A stretch of 64,000 bases of DNA, taken from positions 496,001 through 560,000 of the forward strand of contig NZ_CP146609.1 in NCBI RefSeq assembly GCF_037094465.1, in the 5' to 3' direction. The notes below the pieces were generated by a model. It was not told the DNA's origin. It made no database searches and was given only the letters and a program-made list of their open reading frames with translations. Shown here in pieces: positions 6,960-15,837 of this stretch. The DNA comes from Pseudodesulfovibrio sp. 5S69. Its GTDB lineage: Bacteria > Desulfobacterota > Desulfovibrionia > Desulfovibrionales > Desulfovibrionaceae. Within the stretch, counting starts at the first letter, position 1. Every line of letters starts with the position of its first letter. A program made the position numbers and the translations under genes.

Positions 6960-7571
6960 ATGACACCATTCATACAGGGGTACGCTATGGGGGGCGGGTT
7001 GATCGTGGCCATCGGGGCGCAGAACGCGTTCGTTTTGACGCAGGGGGTCCGGCGCAACCATCACCTGGCGGTGGCGGCCCTGTGCATCCTGTGTGACGGG
7101 CTGCTCATCGGCCTGGGCGTGACGGGCGTGGGCGCGGTGGTGGCGTCCAACCCGACTCTGGGGCTGGTCGCAGCCTGGGGCGGAGCGGCCTTTCTGGCCT
7201 GGTACGGGCTGGGCGCGCTTAGGGCGGCATTGCGCGGCGGTTCCATGGAGACGCGGCGGGAGGTGGAGCAGGGGCTCAAGCGCACCCTGGTCCTGACCCT
7301 GGCCGTGACCCTGCTCAACCCGCATGTCTATCTGGACACCGTGGTGCTCATGGGCTCGGTCAGCGGACAGTATCCGGGCTCGGCACGGTACGCCTTCGGC
7401 CTGGGTGCATTCGCGGCCTCGACCACCTGGTTCCTGGGCCTGAGCCTGGGCGGCCAAGTTCTGGCCCCGCTCTTTTCCCGCGACCTGACCTGGCGCATCC
7501 TGGACGGCGCGGTCTGCCTGACCATGTGGACCATCGCCGCCTCCCTGCTTCGGCCCGTGCTCTTTGCCTGA
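6960..7571 (+). CDS. argO: LysE/ArgO family amino-acid exporter
   Basis: This 203-residue inner-membrane protein has six hydrophobic segments and the family signature GGGLIVAIGAQNAFVLTQG near the start, as well as LNPHVYLDTVVLMG in the fourth segment. ArgO exports arginine and LysE exports lysine and arginine. The divergent argP gene and the LysR box upstream support control by ArgP. Its ribosome site is provided by the end of a dispersed repeat. Substrate choice within the family is inference. Confidence 0.87.
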   Translation: MTPFIQGYAMGGGLIVAIGAQNAFVLTQGVRRNHHLAVAALCILCDGLLIGLGVTGVGAVVASNPTLGLVAAWGGAAFLAWYGLGALRAALRGGSMETRREVEQGLKRTLVLTLAVTLLNPHVYLDTVVLMGSVSGQYPGSARYAFGLGAFAASTTWFLGLSLGGQVLAPLFSRDLTWRILDGAVCLTMWTIAASLLRPVLFA

Positions 7572-7655
7572 CCAGCGGTGCTACCGGCCAGGAACGACAT
7601 ATAGCCTGCTATTTCTTTGGTCGGATGTTCCCGAAATACACTAATAAAATCAGTT

Positions 7656-7940
7656 CTATTCGTTGTCCTTCGACCGACCGTGAAGGAAGAGGCTCTCCCA
7701 GTCCAGGGGCACGAGGCTGCGGCTGTTCCGCCACTGGAGATAGGCCCACCCTTCGGCGGGAATGGTGCGCACCAGGACCTTGTTGACGAACTGCTTGCCG
7801 TCGTCGCCGCAGCACTTGCAGGCCCAGCCGCAGATGTCGCAGGTACAGCCGCCGGTCTTGACCATCTCCTTGTTGGTGCCGGAGTTGTCGCAGCAGGCAT
7901 CGCACAGGCGCAGGTGGGGGGAATCGGTTTCTCGGGGCAT
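7656..7940 (-). CDS. Small cysteine-rich protein
   Basis: This is a 94-residue protein with nine cysteines in its first 44 residues (C13, C16, C17, C32, C34, C37, C41, C43, C44). The CTCDICGWACKCC cluster suggests two zinc or iron-sulfur sites. The C-terminal half is a plain soluble segment without cysteines. It follows argO convergently, and I do not recognise the family. Metal storage, redox or nucleic-acid binding are all possible. Confidence 0.7.
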   Translation of the reverse strand: MPRETDSPHLRLCDACCDNSGTNKEMVKTGGCTCDICGWACKCCGDDGKQFVNKVLVRTIPAEGWAYLQWRNSRSLVPLDWESLFLHGRSKDNE

Positions 7941-7992
7941 GCTCCACCTCTACGGCTGGGCGGCGCGACGGTCAACCCCGCTCCATGGACGC

Positions 7993-8024
7993 AAAAAGGC
8001 GGACGCCCCGAGAGGCGTCCGCCT
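7993..8024 (-). terminator. Terminator of the molbindin gene
   Basis: On the minus strand AGGCGGACGCC and GGCGTCCGCCT form an 11-bp stem followed by five T. Confidence 0.92.
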
Positions 8025-8047
8025 TGCTATCAGCCGTTGGGCTTCGG

Positions 8048-8257
8048 TTAGTCCTTGGCGATCATGACGCTGGTGGCCTTGACCATGGCGTCGACCTTGT
8101 CGCCGACCTTGATGCCCATGCGTTCCACGGAATTCTTGGTGATGACCGAGACCATCTCCACGCCGGGAGCGATTTCGATGACGACCTCGGCGTTGACCAT
8201 GCCGATGGTGACTTCCTTGACGGTGCCGGGGATGAGATTGCGGGCGCTTAATTTCAT
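8048..8257 (-). CDS. TOBE-domain molybdenum-pterin binding protein (Mop)
   Basis: This 69-residue protein is a single TOBE/Mop domain: LSARNLIPGTVKEVTIGMVNAEVVIEI opens with the typical SARNxxxGxV motif and closes with VDAMVKATSVMIAKD. Such molbindins oligomerise and store molybdate or tungstate in the cytoplasm, which suits an anaerobe rich in Mo/W enzymes. A GGAGG site precedes the ATG. It is monocistronic, with no mod transport genes beside it. Confidence 0.9.
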   Translation of the reverse strand: MKLSARNLIPGTVKEVTIGMVNAEVVIEIAPGVEMVSVITKNSVERMGIKVGDKVDAMVKATSVMIAKD

Positions 8258-8460
8258 GATTCCTCCAATGATTCAAATGTGTTCTATTTTGACGAATGTC
8301 AGTCTCGACGCCACGTTGGGCCGGACGGCATCATGCTGCTCCAGACATAATGTAACCTCCTCCGAAAAAAAGGGAAGCACAAGATGCACCCGGGGCGGAA
8401 AAAATACGGCGCGCTCGACCAAAGGCGGCCGGTGTCGTATAGGCGAGGTGGAGGCCGAGT

Positions 8461-8913
8461 ATGACCATTCATTGCAAGACACTGAAACGCGCGTTGCGCG
8501 GGGAACCGGACCGTGATCCGCCGTCCTCCGGGGATTTGCCGGACGGTCCGGGTGCGGGCGCGCGTCTGGAGCCCGCGGCCGTGGAGACCGGCGGGGTGCT
8601 GGTCTGCCGGGCCTGCCGCAACCGGATCACCCGGCGCGACCTGGGCATGGAGATCAACGGCAGGCACCGACACGTGTTCTTCAACCCGGAGGGGCTGGTC
8701 TTCGAGCTGGGCTGCTTCGCCTCGGCCAGAAACCTGGCCCCGGCCGGGCCCGAGACCGACGAATTCACATGGTTCCCCGGCTACCGCTGGCAGGTGGTCC
8801 TGTGCACCGGCTGCTCCACCCAGTTGGGCTGGCGGTACGTGGGCCGAGACGGCGGGTTTTTCGGGCTTATCCTCAAGGCGCTGCGGGAGGAGGAACCGGG
8901 GATCCGGCCATAG
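8461..8913 (+). CDS. Single-domain CULT (cereblon-like) protein
   Basis: Residues 47-142 of this 150-residue protein form a CULT domain, the domain that in eukaryotic cereblon binds thalidomide and C-terminal cyclic imides. The visible marks are two zinc pairs (C49/C52 and C115/C118) and a WFPGYRW segment. The three cage tryptophans W104, W110 and W124 are spaced 6 and 14 residues apart exactly as in human cereblon, followed by Y126, with a closing FFGLILKALR helix. There is no signal peptide; a 40-residue disordered N-terminus precedes the domain. Bacterial relatives bind the drug, but their natural ligand is unknown. It has a good GGAGG site and lies 41 bases before an HD hydrolase gene in the same direction. 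Confidence 0.85.
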   Translation: MTIHCKTLKRALRGEPDRDPPSSGDLPDGPGAGARLEPAAVETGGVLVCRACRNRITRRDLGMEINGRHRHVFFNPEGLVFELGCFASARNLAPAGPETDEFTWFPGYRWQVVLCTGCSTQLGWRYVGRDGGFFGLILKALREEEPGIRP

Positions 8914-8953
8914 CCCTCTGGCAAGCCGCGGCCACTTGCGCTACAACGTTGCC

Positions 8954-9754
8954 ATGGATACCCGCATCACCCGCTGCCTCCGCTGGCTCGTCGACTATGC
9001 CCGGACCTTCGAGGACCGCGCACCCGAGGAACTCCGCGTCCGGGTCCGGCGCAAGATCGTCCACCCCATGCGCGTACTGGCCCACGTGCGCCACATCCTG
9101 AAAGAAGAACGGCCCACGCCGGAGCTGGCCCTGGCCGCCGAGATCGCGGCCATCCTGCACGACGCAGGGCGGTTCGCCCAGTTGGTGGACCGCAGGACCG
9201 CGGACGACGGCAGCGAATACGACCACGGCCGGGAGGGCGCGCGCATCCTGGACGGAAGCGACGTCCTCGACGTGCTGGACGGCCATTGGCGGTCGGTGGT
9301 CATCGAGGCCGTACGCCTGCACAATCGGGCCGCCCTGCCCGAAGGGATGGAACCGGACGCGCGGGTGGTGACCGAAATGGTCCGGGACGCGGACAAGCTC
9401 GACGCGGTGCGCAACAGCGTGGGCGGCCTGCTGCGCAAGGAACTGACCGGCAGGGCGATCAAGTACGGCATCACCGTGCACCCCACCGAGGTCTCGGCCG
9501 ACACGGTCCGCCGCACGCGGGAGCGCAAGCTCATCCCATACGCGTCCATGCGCTGGTCCAACGACTTCGTCCTGTTCCTGTGCGCCTGGGTCCACGACCT
9601 GCACTTCTCCTACGCCTACAACCGGCTGATCGACACCGGCCACTTTGAGCAGTTGCTGGCCCTGCTGCCAAACCAGGGGGTGTTCCCGGAGCTCAAGGCG
9701 CAGTTGCGCGGCGACCTCCACCGGCTGGCCGGGCGGAAACGTACCGTGGCGTGA
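8954..9754 (+). CDS. HD-domain phosphohydrolase
   Basis: This 266-residue cytoplasmic protein contains the HD metal site: H39 region (HPMRVLAHVRHI), AAILHDAGRFAQ with the HD pair near residue 72, then RLHNRA and DADKLDAVRNSVGG. HD enzymes cleave phosphate esters of nucleotides or signalling molecules; the substrate here is unknown. The ATG at 8954 was chosen because the upstream frame is the shadow of the CULT gene. Its stop overlaps the possible GTG start of the next gene, so translation may be coupled. Confidence 0.8.
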   Translation: MDTRITRCLRWLVDYARTFEDRAPEELRVRVRRKIVHPMRVLAHVRHILKEERPTPELALAAEIAAILHDAGRFAQLVDRRTADDGSEYDHGREGARILDGSDVLDVLDGHWRSVVIEAVRLHNRAALPEGMEPDARVVTEMVRDADKLDAVRNSVGGLLRKELTGRAIKYGITVHPTEVSADTVRRTRERKLIPYASMRWSNDFVLFLCAWVHDLHFSYAYNRLIDTGHFEQLLALLPNQGVFPELKAQLRGDLHRLAGRKRTVA

Positions 9755-9801
9755 GCCGGGCCGGGGTTGACCCTGCTCGAATAGCCGGGCTACACCGGCC
9801 C

Positions 9802-10413
<612 letters not shown>

Positions 10414-10506
10414 TGGGTTCACCGGTTGCGGACCGCCCGGAAAATGGGCTAGCCTAAACTAGGCTTTTGATAATCCGGGGTAACAGCAAGGTGAAAAGCA
10501 GGTTCC

Positions 10507-10953
10507 ATGTCCACACAAAAATTGCGAGCGATCTATAAACAACTTACCGACAAAATTGACATTTCAAAAGAAAAGGCCCTGTTTGAGATCAAGGAGCTGA
10601 AGACAGACCTCAACGAACTCCAACGGCACCTCTCCGGACGCAAGAAGGAGACCGACATCCAGCCGGAGGACCTCATGCGGTCCGTCTACGAGATCGCCCA
10701 GTTTCTGCGGGACATGCAGAAACGCGAGGAAATCCTGGCCGAGCTGGAAGAGGTGGCCGCCGAGACCGAAGCCGAGGAATACCTGCTCTCGCGCGGGGCC
10801 AAGCTCCTGACCCGGCCCGCCGGCTGGCACTTCCAGACCGCCAAGGAGCGGTTCCTGCTCCACGAATCCGACATGGTCAAGGCCGCGGCCGAGCTGCGCA
10901 AGCTCCTGGCCGCGGGCAAGCGGCTCAAGAAGCCGGCCAAGAAGAAAAAATAG
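10507..10953 (+). CDS. Hypothetical coiled-coil protein
   Basis: This 148-residue protein is strongly helical and charged, with heptad-like leucines across residues 5-45 and 60-95 and a lysine-rich tail (KRLKKPAKKKK) that could bind nucleic acid. The middle GAKLLTRPAGWHFQTAKERFLLH is the least coiled part. No known family is recognised. It lies alone between yigZ and lemA. Confidence 0.65.
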   Translation: MSTQKLRAIYKQLTDKIDISKEKALFEIKELKTDLNELQRHLSGRKKETDIQPEDLMRSVYEIAQFLRDMQKREEILAELEEVAAETEAEEYLLSRGAKLLTRPAGWHFQTAKERFLLHESDMVKAAAELRKLLAAGKRLKKPAKKKK

Positions 10954-11050
10954 CCGGATTTAGGGCAATCCTCCCGGCCCGCCTTGACTTTCGCGCCGCC
11001 GGGCGCATTTGTAACCCATGACGACAACCCCAACCAAGGGAAAACAAGCC

Positions 11051-11650
11051 ATGCTCAAACGACTTGTCACGGTCCTTGCGGCCCTGTTTATCGCCGCGTC
11101 CCTGGCCGGATGCGGCTACAACTCCATGCAGCAGCAGGAGGAAGAGGTCTACGGCGCCTGGGCCAACCTGGAATCCGCCCTGCAACGCCGCGCGGACCTG
11201 ATCCCCAACCTGGTGGAAACGGTCAAGGGCGCGGCCGCGCACGAAAAATCCACCCTGACCGCCGTGGTCGAGGCGCGCGCCAAGGCCACCCAGACCAAGC
11301 TCACCCCGGAGATGCTGACCGACAAGAACGCCCTGGCCAATTTCCAGGCCGCGCAGGGCGCGCTCTCCTCGGCCCTGTCCCGGCTCATGGTCGTGGTCGA
11401 ACGCTACCCGGACCTCAAGGCCAACCAGAATTTCCTGGCCCTCCAGCACCAGCTCGAAGGCACCGAGAACCGCATCAACGTGGCCCGACAGCGCTACAAC
11501 GAGGCGGTCAAGACCTTCAACTACTCCATCCGCAAGTTCCCGAACTCACTGACCAACTCGCTGCTGCTCCACCTGGAGCGCAAAGAGTTCTTCGAGGCCG
11601 AGCCGGGCGCCAAGACCGCCCCCAAGGTCAACTTCGGGTCCGAGTCCTAG
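11051..11650 (+). CDS. lemA: LemA family lipoprotein
   Basis: This 199-residue protein has a signal with the lipobox LAGC, then the LemA core: [38 protein letters not shown] and the C-terminal [22 protein letters not shown]. LemA proteins are envelope helical bundles of uncertain role. The ATG at 11051 fits the lipoprotein signal better than the upstream ATG at 11018. It is first of a three-gene operon; the TPM gene follows after 13 bases. Confidence 0.9.
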   Translation: MLKRLVTVLAALFIAASLAGCGYNSMQQQEEEVYGAWANLESALQRRADLIPNLVETVKGAAAHEKSTLTAVVEARAKATQTKLTPEMLTDKNALANFQAAQGALSSALSRLMVVVERYPDLKANQNFLALQHQLEGTENRINVARQRYNEAVKTFNYSIRKFPNSLTNSLLLHLERKEFFEAEPGAKTAPKVNFGSES

Positions 11651-11663
11651 GCGGGGAGTCACG

Positions 11664-12443
11664 GTGCGCTTCCTCAAGATCGGACTGTCCGCCCTCTTTC
11701 CGGCCCTGATCCTGGTCCTCGGCCTGAGCGCCGCGGCCCTGGCCCTGGACGTGCCCCCGTACACCACGCGGGTCAACGACCTGGCCAAAATGATGTCCCC
11801 CCGGACCCGGCAGACCCTCGAAAGCCAACTGGCCGCCCTGGAGGAGTCGGACTCCACCCAGGTGGCGGTCCTGACCGTCCCGTCGCTCAAGGGCGACTCC
11901 ATGGAGGACTTCTCCATCCGCGTGGCCGAGGCCTGGAAGGTCGGCCAGAAGGGCTTCGACAACGGGGTCATCCTCCTGGTCAGCAAGGCGGACCGCAAGA
12001 TCCGCATCGAGGTCGGCTACGGCCTGGAAGGACGCCTCACCGACGTCCTTGCCGGGCAGATCATCGACAACATCATCAGCCCGCAGTTCCGGGCCGGACG
12101 ATTTGACCGGGGCTTCCTCGAAGGCGTCACCGCCATCACCGGGGCCGTGCGCGGCGAGTTTACCGCCCTGCCCAAGAAGCCCAAAAGCAAGCTCAACATC
12201 CTGGCCATCCTCATCGGCCCCATGATCTTCATCATCCTGCTGACCGAGAAGTTCGGCCGCCGCCGCATACCCGGCGCCGCTCAGGGGGCCGACACGGTCC
12301 GGCGCAGCGGCCCCGGCTTCATCTACATGCCCGGCCCGCGCAGCGGCGGCGGAGGCTTCGGCGGCGGTGGCTTCGGCGGCGGCGGATTCGGCGGGTTCGG
12401 CGGCGGCGGATTCGGAGGCGGCGGGGCCTCCGGCGGCTGGTAA
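11664..12443 (+). CDS. TPM-domain membrane protein with glycine-rich tail
   Basis: This 259-residue protein starts at GTG. It has a signal peptide (about 1-27), a periplasmic TPM domain (PPYTTRVNDLAKMMSPRTRQTLE... to about 170, with TQVAVLTV, DNGVILLVS and RKIRIEVGYGLEGRLTD), one membrane segment (about 176-195) and a tail of GGGFGG repeats ending GGW. The plan matches YgcG-type proteins that accompany LemA and have been linked to photosystem or envelope quality control. The glycine tail can also be mimicked by composition bias. Confidence 0.87.
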   Translation: MRFLKIGLSALFPALILVLGLSAAALALDVPPYTTRVNDLAKMMSPRTRQTLESQLAALEESDSTQVAVLTVPSLKGDSMEDFSIRVAEAWKVGQKGFDNGVILLVSKADRKIRIEVGYGLEGRLTDVLAGQIIDNIISPQFRAGRFDRGFLEGVTAITGAVRGEFTALPKKPKSKLNILAILIGPMIFIILLTEKFGRRRIPGAAQGADTVRRSGPGFIYMPGPRSGGGGFGGGGFGGGGFGGFGGGGFGGGGASGGW

Positions 12444-12458
12444 ACAACAGGACATCCC

Positions 12459-13097
12459 ATGCGCAACGCAGAGACCTTTCTCACTCAAGCGGAACAGGAC
12501 GCACTCGTACAGTGCGTGCAGGCGGCCGAATCCACGACCTCCGGCGAGATCGTGCCGGTCATAGCGACCATGAGCTACGACTACCCGAGGGCCGGGCTCA
12601 TCGGCAGCCTCATCCTCGGCGCGCTCGCGGCCGTGGCCCTGACCCTGGCCCTGGGCCGCGAGGACATGTGGGTCTTCCTGGCCCTGTTCCTGGCCCTGTT
12701 CCTGTGCTTCTCGCGCCTGTTCGACGCCTTCCCGGCCCTCAAGCGCCCCTTCCTGTCCAAGCGCGAGATGCGCGAGGAGGTGGCCGAGGCCGCCTTCACC
12801 GCCTTCCACGCCCACGGCCTGCACGACACCCGCGACAAGACCGGCATCATCCTCTACGTCTCGGTCTACGAGCGCTCTGTCCAGGTCCTGGCCGACAAGG
12901 GCATCAACGACCTGGTCAACCCGCAGGCCTGGGAAGAGGTCGTCGCCATGGTCACCGAGGGCATCCGTGCGGGCAGGCCCGGGCAGGCCCTGTGCAAGGG
13001 CGTGACCCGCTGCGGCGAGATGCTCTCCGAACGGTTCCCCATCAAGCCCGACGACACCGACGAGTTGCCCAACCTGATCATCGAAAAAGCGGACTAG
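12459..13097 (+). CDS. TPM-domain membrane protein
   Basis: This 212-residue protein opens with a TPM-type segment (TQAEQDALVQCVQAAESTTSGEIVPVI), then two close membrane helices (about 45-85) and a second TPM part (DKTGIILYVSVYERSVQVLADKGIND). It lies 15 bases after the previous TPM gene and completes a lemA-TPM-TPM operon. The family is found beside LemA in many bacteria; the joint function is unknown. Confidence 0.85.
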   Translation: MRNAETFLTQAEQDALVQCVQAAESTTSGEIVPVIATMSYDYPRAGLIGSLILGALAAVALTLALGREDMWVFLALFLALFLCFSRLFDAFPALKRPFLSKREMREEVAEAAFTAFHAHGLHDTRDKTGIILYVSVYERSVQVLADKGINDLVNPQAWEEVVAMVTEGIRAGRPGQALCKGVTRCGEMLSERFPIKPDDTDELPNLIIEKAD

Positions 13098-13183
13098 CCC
13101 CGGCAACGTCACCCAAGGGTCACCCGCCCTCCATACTCCCGTAACACCGGTCTGGTCTCCTGTGCCAAACATGGAGGTCCGTC

Positions 13184-13396
13184 ATGTGTGCCGCCGTTCC
13201 GGTCGCGCTCCTGCTGCTCGTCGTCCTCGCCGCGCTCACCGTCCTGCGCCTGTCCAAACCCGCGCCCAACGCCCGGCTGCTGGCCGGGCTTCTCGATTCC
13301 GTCGGCCATGACGCCGCCCCGGCCGGCCGCCGCGACACGATGCCTCCCGCTTCAACCTCCAACCCCATCCGCGCCGGCAAGGCGGGAACCGCCTGA
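13184..13396 (+). CDS. Small single-pass membrane protein
   Basis: This 70-residue ORF follows a GGAGG site. It has one hydrophobic helix (about 4-22) and a proline- and alanine-rich tail. A hairpin terminator follows. No family is recognised, and the high GC content means it could be a chance ORF, although the ribosome site and terminator argue for expression. Confidence 0.45.
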   Translation: MCAAVPVALLLLVVLAALTVLRLSKPAPNARLLAGLLDSVGHDAAPAGRRDTMPPASTSNPIRAGKAGTA

Positions 13397-13426
13397 CCAA
13401 CCACCCCGCTCCCTGCCGCCGCGAAC

Positions 13427-13461
13427 ACGCGCGTCCTCCTCCGGGAGGGCGCGTCTCTTTT
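13427..13461 (+). terminator. Likely terminator after the small membrane protein
   Basis: ACGCGC and GCGCGT pair, then CCTCC with GGAGG, with a 2-base bulge and a 4-base loop, followed by TCTCTTTT. Confidence 0.55.
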
Positions 13462-13483
13462 GGGGAGGACCGGCCGGAGGCAC

Positions 13484-13514
13484 GAAAAAAGCCCCCAGCA
13501 GGTGCCGGGGGCTT
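13484..13514 (-). terminator. Terminator of rhlE
   Basis: On the minus strand AAGCCCCCGGCACC and TGCTGGGGGCTT form a GC-rich stem followed by six T, 25 bases after the rhlE stop. Confidence 0.93.
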
Positions 13515-13538
13515 GGAATGGACTTGTGGGCAGGAGCC

Positions 13539-14648
13539 CTAGAGGGTCTGCTGTTTGAGCTTGACGCGCATGACGCGTTCGATGTCGCGGACCTGGGTTT
13601 TGTCTTCACTGGTGACGAGGCTGACGGCGTGTCCGGAGCGGCCCGCCCGGCCTGTGCGACCGATGCGGTGGGTGTAGGTTTCCACGGTTTCGGGCATGTC
13701 GAAGTTGATGACGTGGGAGATGCGGTCGCAGTCGATGCCTCGGGCGGCGATGTCGGTGGCGACCATGATGTCGAACCGTCCGTTGCGGAAGCCGTCCAGG
13801 GCGCGTTGGCGCTGGCTCTGGCTCATGTTGCCCTGCAGAAAGGTGGAGTTGTAGCCGGAGTTGGCCAGCTTGCGGGCCAGGTTCTTGGCCTTGTGCTTGG
13901 TCCGGGTGAAGACGAGCACGCTCTGGCGGTCGCCATTGTCGAGGAGCCGGGTGAGCAGGTCGCCCTTGAGGTTGTTGGCGGTGGCGTAGAAGCAGTGTTC
14001 CACGGACTCCACGGGCTTGGTGTTGGCCACCTGCACGGTCTTGGGGTCGTTCAGGATGTTTTCGGCCAGCTTGCGGATGTCCTTGGGCATGGTGGCCGAG
14101 AAGAGCAGGTTCTGCCGCTTGGCGGGCAGCTTGGCCAGGATGCGCTTGATATCGGGCATGAAGCCCATGTCGAGCATCCGGTCGGCCTCGTCCAGGACCA
14201 GGGTATCAATGTGATTGAGGGACACGGCGCCCTTGCCGAGCAGCCGGACCAACCGTCCGGGGCAGGCCACGATGATGCGGCAGTGCCCGAAGGCCTTGAT
14301 CTGCGGATTCATGCCCACGCCGCCGATGACCACGCCGGAGCGGATGCCGGTCTGCTTACCCAGATCGTTAAAGTTCTCGTCGATCTGCAGGGCGAGTTCG
14401 CGGGTGGGGGCCAGGACCAGGACGGTGGGCAGCGCCCGGCCGGACTTGTTGCTGGTCAGCAGCCGTTGCAGAATGGGCAGGGCGAAAGCGGCGGTCTTAC
14501 CGGTGCCGGTCTGGGCCAGGCCCATGACGTCGTGGCCTTTAAGCACGAGAGGAATTGCCTGCTCTTGAATGGGGGTGGGGGTTTCATAGCCGCACCCTTT
14601 GATGCCGGCGAGAATACGCCGATCCAGGGAAAAGTTGGAAAAAGTCAT
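13539..14648 (-). CDS. rhlE: DEAD-box RNA helicase RhlE-type
   Basis: This 369-residue helicase has the Q motif (YETPTPIQEQAI), motif I AQTGTGKT (45-52), PTRELALQ, DEAD as VLDEADRMLDMGF, SATMP, and HRIGRTGRAGRSG in the second lobe. It stops shortly after the core, lacking a basic C-terminal extension. Such enzymes remodel RNA in ribosome assembly or mRNA decay. The start at 14648 (MTFSNF) follows an AAAGG site; the 46-residue upstream extension is not family-like. Confidence 0.92.
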   Translation of the reverse strand: MTFSNFSLDRRILAGIKGCGYETPTPIQEQAIPLVLKGHDVMGLAQTGTGKTAAFALPILQRLLTSNKSGRALPTVLVLAPTRELALQIDENFNDLGKQTGIRSGVVIGGVGMNPQIKAFGHCRIIVACPGRLVRLLGKGAVSLNHIDTLVLDEADRMLDMGFMPDIKRILAKLPAKRQNLLFSATMPKDIRKLAENILNDPKTVQVANTKPVESVEHCFYATANNLKGDLLTRLLDNGDRQSVLVFTRTKHKAKNLARKLANSGYNSTFLQGNMSQSQRQRALDGFRNGRFDIMVATDIAARGIDCDRISHVINFDMPETVETYTHRIGRTGRAGRSGHAVSLVTSEDKTQVRDIERVMRVKLKQQTL

Positions 14649-14885
14649 ATAAACCTTTGGTAAAAAGGGAATTTTTTCGACGGCGCGCGACAGCGGTCGG
14701 GGTCCGGGGCTGGCCCGGTGTATCGGAAGTGCTCTGGTACGGGAGTAAATCTTGGTTCGACGGGGTGTGGAACGTTGGGTGCCCAATGGGGGCTAAGAAG
14801 TATTCGTACGTCCAGTCACGCTGAGCTGACCCTTTATCGGCCTTCGGCCAGCAAAAGTAAAGGGGTTTTTTAAAGGGGTTCGCAG
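14649..14885. other. rhlE upstream region, no gene seen
   Basis: This is a long leader upstream of rhlE. It contains a tandem TAAAGGGGTT repeat (14859-14881) and a small hairpin (CGGCCTTCGGCC), but no convincing ORF. A long 5' leader would suit post-transcriptional control of a helicase, but nothing here proves it. Confidence 0.3.
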
Positions 14886-14925
14886 GCAAAAGACAAGGCC
14901 CCTGCAGGAGAGGGCAGGGGCCTTG
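14886..14925 (-). terminator. Terminator of the zinc-ribbon gene
   Basis: A 12-bp perfect stem CAAGGCCCCTGC / GCAGGGGCCTTG (14894-14925), followed on the minus strand by GTCTTTTGC, 36 bases after the stop. Confidence 0.85.
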
Positions 14926-14960
14926 CATTCGGGGCGTCTCCAGCCGGAAGGCCGGAGGGG

Positions 14961-15140
14961 TCAGCCTCGCTGCGGTGGACCGGGCACGACGCCGGGTTGC
15001 AGGCCGGACGAAGCCTGGCCGTTGGCACCTTTTTCTTCACGCTTGGGGGTGACGCTCGAGCGGCAGAGCGGGCAGAGCGTTTCGAGGATCAGGGCATCCC
15101 AGGTTCCGGTCCATTGGCATTTGTCGCATTCGTAAAACAT
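14961..15140 (-). CDS. Small zinc-ribbon protein
   Basis: The 59-residue product has CDKC at 5-8 and CPLC at 23-26, a rubredoxin-like or ribbon metal site, then a glycine/proline-rich tail. The ATG at 15140 follows a strong AGGAGG site. No partner gene is evident; the function is unknown. Confidence 0.7.
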   Translation of the reverse strand: MFYECDKCQWTGTWDALILETLCPLCRSSVTPKREEKGANGQASSGLQPGVVPGPPQRG

Positions 15141-15770
15141 ACGTCCTCCTGAGTACTTTGGGCTCGACCAGCAAGCCGGGCCCGAGGGTGAGAGAGAGGG
15201 ATTCAGGCCGTGTCCGGACTGTCGACGCGGACATTTCCACATCGGTTCTCCGGTTTGGCGGTCTCCTGCGCCGTTGTGCACGAGACGCCCTTGCCGAGCT
15301 TGGCGCTGATCCGGTAGCGGTCGAAATAGCCGGGCGAACAGGGTGCTATGGCCACCGATCCCCTTCCGGTTTTCCAGAATCCCTTTTGATACAGGACAAG
15401 GACTTCGGCCGTTCGTAACGGAAGAATCCTTATGCAGACGCCAAAGCGGTCAAGCCGGACGGCGTGTTCCTGGTTGGTGCCGCAAACGTCCGCCCCTTGA
15501 GGGGGGGGTGAAGACATCCGCGTGCGGGATTGCGTGAAACCGGGGTGTTCGGCGGGCAAGCTGCCCTGAGCCGGAAAACATGGATTCGACCATGTCGTCG
15601 AAGGCGGTGCGGAAGCGAACAAGCGGTACGGCGTTTGCGCCTTCTTCGGGTCGTCTTGTGGAGACGGATCTTTGCTTGTGTTCCTCCCCGCTTGAGCCTG
15701 TACCGGAGAGCGACCGGCTGGAACCGGAATGCGTTCCGGGACCGAGGCAAGGGGGATGCCTTTCGACTGT
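15141..15770 (-). other. Gap with possible frameshifted ORF
   Basis: No intact gene is seen here although a strong minus-strand promoter reads into it. Two minus-strand frames look partly coding. One (about 15500-15660) carries RFRTAFDDMVESMF; the other (about 15205-15490) carries LDRFGVCIRI and APCSPGYFDRYRI. They abut at a run of eight G (15511-15518), where a one-base change would join them. The product would be about 130 residues and is not recognised. It could be a pseudogene, a phase-variable gene or chance. Confidence 0.3.
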
Positions 15771-15802
15771 GCCCACTATAGCGACTATCGCGAGATAGTC
15801 AA
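15763..15802 (-). promoter_or_regulatory. Promoter with embedded operator palindrome
   Basis: On the minus strand TTGACT (-35), a 16-base spacer and TATAGT (-10) form a near-consensus promoter. The perfect palindrome GACTATC-TCGC-GATAGTC (15783-15800) covers the -35 and spacer, the classic position of a repressor site. Transcription would run left into the gap. Confidence 0.7.
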
Positions 15803-15837
15803 GGCGGGGTCCCGACGCCCCACCCCCGTTACCCGGC

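Noticed and set aside
4800..7612. ATATAGCCTGCT present at about 4801 and about 7600
   Set aside because: A single 12-base match is expected by chance several times in 64 kb, and the flanks do not agree.
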